From contig JANQIV010000052.1 in the NCBI GenBank assembly GCA_028282005.1, forward strand, positions 1-32,457: DNA of 32,457 bases. The letters are read 5' to 3'. A program made the position numbers and the translations under genes. The notes beneath the pieces were generated by a model. It did not search any database. It worked only from the letters and a program-made list of their open reading frames with translations, and was not told the DNA's origin. The first letter of the stretch is position 1. Each line of letters starts with the position of its first letter. The DNA is from Melioribacteraceae bacterium. Its GTDB lineage: Bacteria; Bacteroidota; Ignavibacteria; Ignavibacteriales; Melioribacteraceae. This document shows positions 17,212 through 26,902 of this stretch, in pieces.

Positions 17212-18507
17212 TTATTCTGGATACTCCTTTTCACTATATGGAGTAGTAGTAATATTTTGAAACCAATTTATTTTTTTACAATCTTCTTGCACTTGCCTCA
17301 ATTTCTCATCAGAAAACGGAATGATTTCTTTGTACATAAATTTAAATTGACTCATATTATGTCTCACAGCCAAACAAAATATATTTTTCATTTTGTATTT
17401 AGTCCAATGTGCAAAACCATCAATTGCTAATTCCATTGCAAACTCGTTAATTTCATCTGAAATGTCCTCAGCATAAATAAAACAGACAAGACCCCAATCT
17501 TTAACTTCTGTGTATCTTTTTGCCATGAAATAATCTCTTGACGCTTTGGGATTAAACTTCTCATAAAAATTATAAAAGGTTTTAGCAATCATTCTTCGTT
17601 CAAACCTATTAAAGCTAAACAATATTTTGGCAAAAATATGACCATTTTCTAAAGATAAAATTTCACGTTTTACCAAGTTGTCAATAAAGTAACTAATTCT
17701 GTCTTCTTCTTTTTTTGCTGCTACCTTTTTATTCGAAAAATAATTATCCCATTCACCTTCAATGTCTAACCACAACCCTGTATACTCGTCCGATTTTACA
17801 ATTGAACTAAAATCTCTTTTAAATAAAAAATAATGAGCAAGTAAATCTTTTTCTGTTCCAGTTATTGTAATAGATTTGCGATTTCTAAAATCCCTTTTAG
17901 TAGAATATTCTAAAAATTCAATATTTGCTTCATCAGTATAGTCTTCATCTGGACCAGAAAGCATGATTACATCTTTGGTCTTAAATAATTCTTCTCTTTT
18001 TTCTAAATACTCAATAAAATCAGAAATTGTATCAAGCTCATTTGTTAAAACTAAAAAAGCTTCTTTATTAAAAATATTTATAAATTCTTTTTTCTGTTCG
18101 TCTGATCCTATTAAATAGAAAAGCTCACCTTCGCCCAAATTGATAATTACGCGAAATATTTTAGTGTAATCATCTGGGTCAAAATTATAAACTCCTCTTT
18201 CAGGATGAATAAAAGTTATTTTATGAGATGAATTGAAGAGTTTTCTTTCAGCTCCATAAATTTGCCTAATTGCCTTGTCAATAGTATTCTTGAAATATCT
18301 CTTGTGATCACCTTTAAAAGTGTAATTTTTCACTGAAATAATAATGCAAATATTTTCAAATAGAATTAAGAGATCAGATATTTCTTTTTTATCACCATTT
18401 TCATCTTTGGGATTTGGGAAACACCAATATTTCACAAATGAATTAAATGCTAATTCATTTACAAAATCTTCTCCTAAATCACCCTTTTCTTTATGATTCT
18501 CTGACAT
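17212..18507 (-). CDS. Orphan protein with N-terminal PD-(D/E)xK-like motif (cassette gene 2)
   Basis: A 431-residue soluble protein of no recognised family. The N-terminus matches the spacing of a PD-(D/E)xK nuclease core of Mrr/NERD type: GE (E13) on a first helix, SD (D45) on a strand, then IISVKNY (S58-x-K60), with Ser in place of the usual acidic residue. The remaining 330 residues are charged and mostly helical, with Phe/Tyr-rich segments (FSFNRFERRMIAKTFYNFYEKF) and no membrane helix. The DNA is markedly AT-rich. The stop codon lies beside GTTATAAAGCTT and the start 8 bases inside its exact inverse AAGCTTTATAAC, so the gene fills a unit with matched ends. A DNA- or RNA-targeting defence role is plausible; it is inference from motif and context. 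Confidence 0.75.
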   Translation of the reverse strand: MSENHKEKGDLGEDFVNELAFNSFVKYWCFPNPKDENGDKKEISDLLILFENICIIISVKNYTFKGDHKRYFKNTIDKAIRQIYGAERKLFNSSHKITFIHPERGVYNFDPDDYTKIFRVIINLGEGELFYLIGSDEQKKEFINIFNKEAFLVLTNELDTISDFIEYLEKREELFKTKDVIMLSGPDEDYTDEANIEFLEYSTKRDFRNRKSITITGTEKDLLAHYFLFKRDFSSIVKSDEYTGLWLDIEGEWDNYFSNKKVAAKKEEDRISYFIDNLVKREILSLENGHIFAKILFSFNRFERRMIAKTFYNFYEKFNPKASRDYFMAKRYTEVKDWGLVCFIYAEDISDEINEFAMELAIDGFAHWTKYKMKNIFCLAVRHNMSQFKFMYKEIIPFSDEKLRQVQEDCKKINWFQNITTTPYSEKEYPE

Positions 18508-18516
18508 TTTTTCTAA

Positions 18517-18766
18517 GCTTTATAACGGCGTTGCTGATAACCCGACGCCCAAAGCAACAATGATTAGGTCAAAACGAACAACCCAATTTTTATGCAAACG
18601 TTGTTATTTTTATTTGCAACAACGATTTGCTGGTCACTTTGCTACGTCCAATTAGTCGAGAACGCTTTACTTAAACACAATTTATATTAAAAACTTCTTA
18701 CTAACTTTTTACAACTTCACGACAACCAACAACGGCGTTCGGGTTGAGCAGCTGGTTATAAGCCAA
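18517..18766 (-). repeat. attC-like site B between the two cassette genes
   Basis: The ends fold back on each other. TTATAAC (18520-18526) pairs with GTTATAA (18755-18761), and AACCCGACGCC (18539-18549) pairs with GGCGTTCGGGTT (18734-18745) with one unpaired base. A poorly paired spacer lies between the two stems, and the intervening terminal loop region is about 185 bases. Outer stem, spacer, inner stem with an extrahelical base, and a variable terminal structure are the parts of an integron attC. The core GTTATAA departs from consensus GTTRRRY, and the total length is greater than usual. It is homologous to site A. Confidence 0.6.
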
Positions 18767-18804
18767 GATTTATTTTCTGTTGTATTTAATTCTAGACAAT
18801 ATTA

Positions 18805-20292
18805 TTAATTCTTCAGTTGCTCAAGTATTTTTGGAACTTCTGGATGTTCCTCATACCAAATAACATTTAACCCAATTTCTTTAAAAGTATCTTCCTGTAT
18901 TTTATGATGTAATTTAGAGAACTCTTGAAATTTTTGAGATTTGCTTGATAAGGAAGATTTAAATTGTCTTTCTAAAATTATGTAATGTTTACACCCAGAA
19001 AATTTTTCAGAGTGTATACTAAATAATCTGCGCAAATTTGGGTCAACACCTGAAAGCCCAATAAGAACACATGTTTTTTCACGAAGAGCTTTCATTTGTA
19101 CAATATTTGACCAGGAATACGGATCAGTTTGCATTTGATGATACCCATCTTCACTGAAAACTAAAATTGAATCATCTAAGTTTTTATAGTCTGAAATACT
19201 CTTGGGAATAAATCCGTGTACATGATATACGGAAAGTTTTGTAGGAATTTCAAAATCGCCTTCAGTATAAATACTTTTGTATTCTACCCCATTTCTCTTG
19301 AGATGATTTTCCAGTAAATCGTCAAAATTATATGTAATAACAGCCTCTATTCCAACTTGTCTACGTCTCGGTATAGATAATTTTGCGATTGTTTCTAATA
19401 GCAATTGCTCTTTGATTGGTTTAACGTTCCTATATAAAGACTTTCTAATTTCATTAACAAATTCTTCACCTAATGCGTTTCTAATATAAGAAGCACTAAC
19501 TAATGGAGCACCATTTTGCATATTAACTAATTCTTCAGCAAATTCATTTTTTTCTGAATTAGTAAGCTTCGTCGATATATTCTGATTAATAATTGATAAA
19601 TTTAACTCCTTTAGTAATTCATTCCAATTAGGGACACCAGCATCTTTCGATGTCCCCGCACCAATCATTAATACAATTTCATCTTTTTGATATGCACTTT
19701 TCAAGGAATTTAATTGACGTTCTCTATCATCTTTCCAATTATCTTCAGATTTTTTTGCTTGCTCAATGGTTGAATTAAAGATTTCATTTCCGATATTCTT
19801 AATAAGTTTTGAACTGACTTCATTGTATTTCTTCGAAAGAGCAACAATATTATTATAGTCCCAAACCTCAACAACCATCTTTAGCTTGCGAAGTTTAATT
19901 TTCCGATTAATGTAATCCCGATCTATATCATTAAGTTCACTACCAAATATTATTAAACAAGAATTAAACTCATTTCCCAAATATTTAAGTTGACTTAGAA
20001 ATTTTGTAATCACTTTGGGATTAAAAACAGCTTTAATTTCGATAAGAGTAATTCCCTGAAGATTTGAGATTCCATCATGTGATAATGCATCAAATTGATT
20101 AACCCTAATTGAATCCTCTTCTCCTGAGATTTTAATTTCTGGGAATTTACGTAGTTCAGATTTACCTTCACTTTTTAACAGATTATTTAGTAATCCAAGA
20201 CAAAAGACCTCGAATTCACGACTAAATGTCCTTAAATTATTGCTCTTGGAAAACTTTAAATTTCTATCCCAATAAGTATTCTCAATTTCCAT
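18805..20292 (-). CDS. PD-(D/E)xK-like nuclease / SIR2 fusion protein, candidate defence gene (cassette gene 1)
   Basis: A 495-residue protein in two parts. Residues about 20-150 carry a restriction-endonuclease-like core: E26 on a helix, D68 in NQFDALS and E85-x-K87 in LIEIKA. Residues about 200-440 are a SIR2-type NAD-binding domain: GAGTSKDAGVPNW (211-223), TYNFDD (320-325), catalytic-type histidine H359 in YHVHG and GLSGVDPNL (412-420). SIR2 domains in phage-defence proteins (Thoeris ThsA, DSR, SIR2-Argonaute systems) deplete NAD on sensing infection. The N-terminal domain could sense or cut nucleic acid. GGGAG precedes the ATG. The gene is AT-rich and is bounded by the 12-bp inverse pair GTTATAAGCCAA / TTGGCTTATAAC. 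The domain calls are good; the defence role is inference. Confidence 0.85.
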   Translation of the reverse strand: MEIENTYWDRNLKFSKSNNLRTFSREFEVFCLGLLNNLLKSEGKSELRKFPEIKISGEEDSIRVNQFDALSHDGISNLQGITLIEIKAVFNPKVITKFLSQLKYLGNEFNSCLIIFGSELNDIDRDYINRKIKLRKLKMVVEVWDYNNIVALSKKYNEVSSKLIKNIGNEIFNSTIEQAKKSEDNWKDDRERQLNSLKSAYQKDEIVLMIGAGTSKDAGVPNWNELLKELNLSIINQNISTKLTNSEKNEFAEELVNMQNGAPLVSASYIRNALGEEFVNEIRKSLYRNVKPIKEQLLLETIAKLSIPRRRQVGIEAVITYNFDDLLENHLKRNGVEYKSIYTEGDFEIPTKLSVYHVHGFIPKSISDYKNLDDSILVFSEDGYHQMQTDPYSWSNIVQMKALREKTCVLIGLSGVDPNLRRLFSIHSEKFSGCKHYIILERQFKSSLSSKSQKFQEFSKLHHKIQEDTFKEIGLNVIWYEEHPEVPKILEQLKN

Positions 20293-20327
20293 AACTGAAC
20301 TCCCAATTCAATATTTTTTTTTGCCCA

Positions 20328-20386
20328 TTGGCTTATAACATATACTTATGCGGAAGCAATCTGTGATACCAAATGCATGTTATACC
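20328..20386 (-). repeat. attC-like site C, upstream of the SIR2 cassette
   Basis: TATAACAT (20334-20341) and ATGTTATA (20377-20384) form an 8-bp inverted repeat around 35 bases containing CATATACTTATG. The inner end GCTTATAAC continues into TTGGCTTATAAC, which matches the complement of the other end of the SIR2 cassette (18755-18766) over 12 bases. It is short enough for an ordinary attC. It could belong to a lost upstream cassette, or act as an attI-like junction. Confidence 0.45.
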
Positions 20387-20778
20387 GAAAGATTTTCCAC
20401 ATAACAATTATTTATATTGTTGTTTATAAAGAATACTTTTGCTGATTTTATTCTGTTTTCAAACTTTTCTTTCTTCATAACAGTTTATCAGAATTTTGTT
20501 TATATGGAAATAATTTCCACATAACATCAAAAATTGGAAGAGAAGTATAACAATTTACAACTTAAGTAAATGTTTATCAGAATACAAATTAATTGAACTT
20601 AACTAAAATAAAGACGGATTGTCCGAGCAAAACGGACACCGTAAGCGGCAATTTAATATATTGCAATGCTTTAGATATACACCTTGAATCCGCTCGGGGT
20701 AACGGGTGACATACATCAGACTTTGGATTAAATACTGAAGGCTGAAAACCGACAGCTGAGGGCTTATAACAAAAACAG
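20387..20778. other. Non-coding interval between the cassette region and the YfcC gene
   Basis: No gene is supported. It contains TTCCACATAAC twice (about 20395 and 20515). The second copy is part of a 23-base near-palindrome (20501-20523, TATATGGAAAT / ATTTCCACATA). A hairpin TGTCCG / CGGACA lies at 20620-20638, with a 7-base loop. A further GCTTATAAC at about 20762-20770 repeats the cassette core motif, so this could be degraded cassette DNA. Confidence 0.35.
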
Positions 20779-22212
20779 CTAATACCCTAATAAAACAGCC
20801 GCGGCAATAAATGCTGCGCCTACAATTACATTTATAATGAATAAAGGCAGAACCAGTTTAAACCATTTTTCAAATGGAATTTTAGCCAGCCCCAGCATTG
20901 CCATTAAAACTCCGTTTGTAGGAATAATTAGGTTTGAGAGCCCGTCCCCTAAAATAAAAGCAAGCACGGCTGTTTGGCGTGATATCCCGAGCAAATCCGC
21001 CATTGGAGTCATAAGCGGCATTGAGACCAATGCTTGTCCCGAGGCAGATGGAATAAAGAAATTTAGTGTTGATTGAAATACGAGCATGCCTTCTGCAGCT
21101 ACAACCTTCGGCAATGACATTAGCACTACACTCGCATGGTGAATCATAGTGTCTATAATCATACCTTCCTGAAGTACAACTGAAATACCGCGTGCAACGC
21201 CCACCACTAAAGCCGGGATGATCATTATTCCCAGTCCTTTGGTAAAAGCCGCCATTGATTCGTCGCCCGTCATGCGTGCAATTTTGGTAACAATTATAGT
21301 TATCCCGATAAAACCCGCGCTCATTTCAATTAATCCCCATCCGATGTTTTGTACGGCATATAATATTGAACCATATGAAAGCACAAAAAATACAAGAATA
21401 ATTATATGTTTCTTTTGTAGTTTAACCTCTTCAAACGACCCGAATTCTTCCAGATCAAATTTATCATCTTTCATTAAACTTAGTGAAGGATCTTTTTTAA
21501 CTCTGTTTCCATAGCGCATGAGGTAATGGAATCCGGTAGCAGCCAAAGCAGCGAATAGAAGAATACGTAATCCCATACCGGAGCCAATTGGTAATTCAGC
21601 TATAATTTGGGCAATCTGAACGGTAAACGGATTAGATATGCCGGAGGTCCAACCCAATAAAATCGGTATGTTCAGCAATCCCAGTCCGAATAATCTATCA
21701 TAGCCTAATTGTTTTGAAAGGAACAGAAATACCGGAATTAAGGCAATAGTTTCGGGGCCAATTCCCATAATTGAGGAGCCTGAAAAAAGAGTCATGTAAA
21801 TTAAAAAAAACAACAGTTTCGGCTTCTCACGGAATTTCGAAATTAAACCGAACAGAAATGCGTTGAAAGTACCCGTATGCTGAATAAGCATTATTACGGC
21901 TCCGATAATAAATACATAAAACACAAGTACAGCCGAATCAGCCAAACCTTTTGGTATCGCAGTCAACACGCCCAATAAAGAAACCGGAGTAGATTTCCCC
22001 TCTACTTCTTCACCAACAATTACCCCCTTTAATGAAAAATGCTTTGGCAGCTCTTCATAACTATTCGGAATTACTACGGTTTGAGTTAATTCTCCGTAGC
22101 TCCTAGTAGTACGTTCATAGGAACCGCTTGGTACAAAATAAGTAAGTATTGAACAGATTATTATAATCCAGAAAAGAAATATAAAAACGTGAGGAATTTT
22201 AAAGTTTCGCAT
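20779..22212 (-). CDS. YfcC-family transporter
   Basis: A 477-residue protein with about 12 membrane helices. The N-terminus MRNFKIPHVFIFLFW leading to YFVPSGSYER is characteristic of the YfcC family (DcuC/AbgT-like ion transporters, annotated as basic amino-acid or C4-dicarboxylate carriers). Later motifs are SGSSIMGIGPETIALIP, GISNPFTVQIAQ, FIPSASGQALVSMPLM and GDGLSNLIIPTNGVLMA, the two re-entrant substrate/ion-binding hairpins. I start at the ATG at 22212 because relatives begin at this point; the longer frame would use a TTG at 22242. GGA lies 6 bases upstream. The substrate is unknown. The next gene on this strand ends at 22394; the gap holds a GGTGGG/CCCACC hairpin (22346-22360) and a degenerate duplication of CGCCAATGCTTC. 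Confidence 0.85.
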   Translation of the reverse strand: MRNFKIPHVFIFLFWIIIICSILTYFVPSGSYERTTRSYGELTQTVVIPNSYEELPKHFSLKGVIVGEEVEGKSTPVSLLGVLTAIPKGLADSAVLVFYVFIIGAVIMLIQHTGTFNAFLFGLISKFREKPKLLFFLIYMTLFSGSSIMGIGPETIALIPVFLFLSKQLGYDRLFGLGLLNIPILLGWTSGISNPFTVQIAQIIAELPIGSGMGLRILLFAALAATGFHYLMRYGNRVKKDPSLSLMKDDKFDLEEFGSFEEVKLQKKHIIILVFFVLSYGSILYAVQNIGWGLIEMSAGFIGITIIVTKIARMTGDESMAAFTKGLGIMIIPALVVGVARGISVVLQEGMIIDTMIHHASVVLMSLPKVVAAEGMLVFQSTLNFFIPSASGQALVSMPLMTPMADLLGISRQTAVLAFILGDGLSNLIIPTNGVLMAMLGLAKIPFEKWFKLVLPLFIINVIVGAAFIAAAVLLGY

Positions 22213-22393
22213 ATTATCCAGTGTTCTTTTGGTATGAATCAATTATAAACATGTCTGCAGACTAAAGAGTTTCAAAATGAGCGAAAAACGGAAACCCCGT
22301 CTTTGCTATGGTTTCATTTTTCGCCAATGCTTCTAATGGTAAACCGGTGGGCAGCCCACCTTCGCCAGTGCTTCGGTGGACAAGGGAAATTAA

Positions 22394-22717
22394 TCAGCTA
22401 TCTAATTTTGTTGGTCGGTTCAATTTATTTTCATTGATCTCGTTATACATATTTGTGAGGTAATCCAAATCTTGTTTCTTCAGGTTTTCTATTAAGTGTG
22501 TATTTATCATTTCAAGATTACCCAATTTTTCAACTACTCTTGCCAGAATTATTACTGAAATATATGCTGGGTTACCCTTTACTCTTGGGTCTTTAAGCGG
22601 TAATATTTCATCCTCTGCAGTAGCTGCTCTCATTACCCCTTTTCTATTTGTGTTCCCTTTTTCATCAACATAACCAACGGGTAATTCAAATTCGTATTCT
22701 TTCTGTGCCGGTTTCAT
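22394..22717 (-). CDS. Phage-tail/contractile-injection assembly-like protein (orphan)
   Basis: A 107-residue protein. The wording ELPVGYVDEKGN, then VMRAATAEDEILPLKDPRV and NPAYISVIILARVVEKLG, resembles the small tail-assembly proteins found in contractile injection (phage-tail-like) loci, which probably act as a chaperone of tail-tube or tape-measure assembly. It has no signal peptide or membrane segment. An AGGA Shine-Dalgarno overlaps the stop codon of the GNAT gene, only 9 bases upstream, so the two are co-transcribed. No sheath, tube or baseplate genes are in the window. It is an orphan, either a remnant or recruited to another function. The match is from memory of the family, so moderate confidence. 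Confidence 0.6.
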   Translation of the reverse strand: MKPAQKEYEFELPVGYVDEKGNTNRKGVMRAATAEDEILPLKDPRVKGNPAYISVIILARVVEKLGNLEMINTHLIENLKKQDLDYLTNMYNEINENKLNRPTKLDS

Positions 22718-22726
22718 TTATATTCC

Positions 22727-23188
22727 TCACTTTACTGATTGATTGGTTTTATTCAAATGTAGTTCCATTTTATACAAGTCAAGCCTTTCGCCCCAATAGT
22801 CTTTTTCCTTTAGAACAGTTTTGAATTTATATTTTTCAAAGAATTTATACGCTAACTGGGATGTGGTTGTAATAATTTTTTCTAAATATGGCTTCTTTTC
22901 AGCAATATCAAAACAATGCTTTATTGATGTATTACCCAATCCAATACCTTGGTATTCCGGATGGAAAAAAATCCAAGTGATTTTTCCGGTTTTGCAATTG
23001 TCGTTAATTTCAAACCCCACTCCACCGGCAATTTTATTTCTATGCTCAAGAATATAGTAATCATCTGAATTTGTTTCTAAATATTTCCGGAAATCTGCGA
23101 TTTCACTTGGATCGAAATAATCAGGCGTATTCAATTTGAAAATATCTAATATCTTATCTTTATCTGATGTTGTGTATTTTCTTATCAT
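22727..23188 (-). CDS. GNAT-family N-acetyltransferase
   Basis: A 153-residue protein with the GNAT fold pattern: N-terminal IRKYTTSDKDKILDIF, a central strand ITWIFFHPEYQGIGLG carrying the acetyl-CoA motif Q-G-I-G-L-G, and C-terminal AYKFFEKYKFKTVLKEKDYW. It would transfer an acetyl group from acetyl-CoA to an amine; the substrate is not predictable. A frame open from 23263 adds 25 residues. I prefer the ATG at 23188, because GNAT proteins typically begin MIRKY. The gene is divergent from katG (23455), and the stop overlaps the ribosome site of the tail-assembly-like gene. Confidence 0.82.
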   Translation of the reverse strand: MIRKYTTSDKDKILDIFKLNTPDYFDPSEIADFRKYLETNSDDYYILEHRNKIAGGVGFEINDNCKTGKITWIFFHPEYQGIGLGNTSIKHCFDIAEKKPYLEKIITTTSQLAYKFFEKYKFKTVLKEKDYWGERLDLYKMELHLNKTNQSVK

Positions 23189-23451
23189 TTTAATGGCTAA
23201 TTTATTACCAAATTTAGTTGAGTAAAATAGTTTTATTTTATTACATAATGCAAATACCAGCATTAGCTTTTCATGCTAAGCGACTCATCCATAGATATTT
23301 TCTATCGTATTATAAAAACAATCTATTGTTCCTATCTTGCTAAACAGATATTAATTTTATTAAATTGAAACTAAATCTAAAGTACTAAATCAATTCTTTT
23401 GTTTATAATCTTATTACTGCTTAAAATTTCACATAATAAAAATTAGGATGA

Positions 23452-25674
<2,223 letters not shown>

Positions 25675-25685
25675 TTATTATCTTA

Positions 25686-25710
25686 GCAGTCATGGTCGCA
25701 CCATGACTGC
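25686..25710. terminator. Intrinsic terminator shared by convergent katG and the nuclease gene
   Basis: A perfect 11-bp stem, GCAGTCATGGT (25686-25696) and ACCATGACTGC (25700-25710), with a 3-base loop. It lies 12 bases past katG and about 90 bases past the stop of the convergent gene 25799-26749. The flanking AT-rich sequence allows termination in either direction. Confidence 0.8.
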
Positions 25711-25798
25711 ATTTAATTCTTCAGAAAATACACCTCAACAAACTCAGCGTGACGAAGGTCTGTTATAATGCACAATTATTTATTCGTGACAAATCTGT

Positions 25799-26749
25799 TT
25801 AACGCAAATTAAGCTTAACAATTACCGGGTTGTGGTCTGAAATTTTTTCATCACCGGTTATCAAAATACTAGTTTTAATTCCATCCTTTTTCGTCAATCC
25901 CGGAGATACGAGAATATGGTCAATTTGCTCCGGCTGGCCACGGAAATTGTATGTCCAGCGCACATCGTAATTTTCAAAATAGTTACTCAGTCCGGTTTGG
26001 ATAAGCTCTTCAAACACGTCGTCAAAGCCTCTTATTCTATAAAGAGATTCGCTCCTTTTCTCGGAGTTCAAATCGCCTGTAACAATCACTTCCCTTCCCA
26101 TACTTAATTGTTTAATTACTGCTCTTCTGGCAATGTTCGCCTGGGCAAGTCTTTTTGCGTCACTTTCAAATCCTTTTCGTTCACTAATTAGGTGTAAAAC
26201 AAAAACGTCGATATCTTTTCCATTCACAGTCGCAGTAACTTTTAATCCCTTGCTTATACCGGTTTCAGCTTCCTTATCTCCATCTAATTCTTCCAGATAA
26301 ATTGATCTTCCCGGAATTTGAGGCCAAACCTCTTTAAGCGGGAATTTAGAGAAAACAGCAACATTTTGTCCCGTCCATTTATCTGTGCAGTCACATACCT
26401 CCCAATGGCTGTAATTAACGCCGATTTGATTTAATTCTCCGAGTAGAACTTCTAAATCTTCCTTTCCACCAACTTCGGTAAGTGTTAAAATATCAGCATC
26501 AATGCGCTTAATCATTTGAGCAACATTTGCCGATGCCTCTTTCAATTTGGCTGTGCGATTGGCATCATCATTCCAAAATGTTTGCACACTTTCCGGTTCA
26601 CGGCTAAGGTCAAATGATTTTCCAAATTTCATATGGACCTTAGATTTATTAAGAAATTCAGCGTTGAATGTTGCTACCGTTATCTCTTGTGAACTTATGG
26701 GTAAATAATTACATAAAGCTAGTAAGGTTATTAATAAGATTCGTTTCAT
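25799..26749 (-). CDS. Secreted endonuclease/exonuclease/phosphatase-family protein
   Basis: A 316-residue protein. A signal peptide (about residues 1-20, ending PISSQ) is followed by the EEP fold: ATFNAEFL (N29 and E31), LTLTEVGG (metal-ligand Glu), VLHLISERKG, VTGDLNSEKRS (Asp/Asn pair) and ISDHNPVIV (Asp-His). All catalytic motifs of the DNase I/exonuclease III/inositol-phosphatase superfamily are present, so it is probably active on nucleic acid or a phosphodiester outside the cytoplasm. It is monocistronic. The ribosome site before the ATG is weak (GAGAA). It resembles the common Bacteroidota secreted nucleases that begin FNAEFL. The substrate is unresolved. Confidence 0.88.
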   Translation of the reverse strand: MKRILLITLLALCNYLPISSQEITVATFNAEFLNKSKVHMKFGKSFDLSREPESVQTFWNDDANRTAKLKEASANVAQMIKRIDADILTLTEVGGKEDLEVLLGELNQIGVNYSHWEVCDCTDKWTGQNVAVFSKFPLKEVWPQIPGRSIYLEELDGDKEAETGISKGLKVTATVNGKDIDVFVLHLISERKGFESDAKRLAQANIARRAVIKQLSMGREVIVTGDLNSEKRSESLYRIRGFDDVFEELIQTGLSNYFENYDVRWTYNFRGQPEQIDHILVSPGLTKKDGIKTSILITGDEKISDHNPVIVKLNLR

Positions 26750-26902
26750 ATTCTCAGAATTATTGTTTTAGGATTGTTCTTGTTTAATCGAAATATACGT
26801 AAAAGAATAATTGTTTTTATTTTAAATTTTGTAGTGTGGCTGTTAAGCTATATCCCTCAGAGTAATGATAGGCAATATCAATCAGACTTTCACAGTAAAT
26901 AA

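Noticed and set aside
13480-20400. Prophage or transposon interpretation of the region
   Set aside because: No integrase, transposase, capsid or replication gene is present; cassette-like and MITE-like signals explain the data with fewer assumptions.
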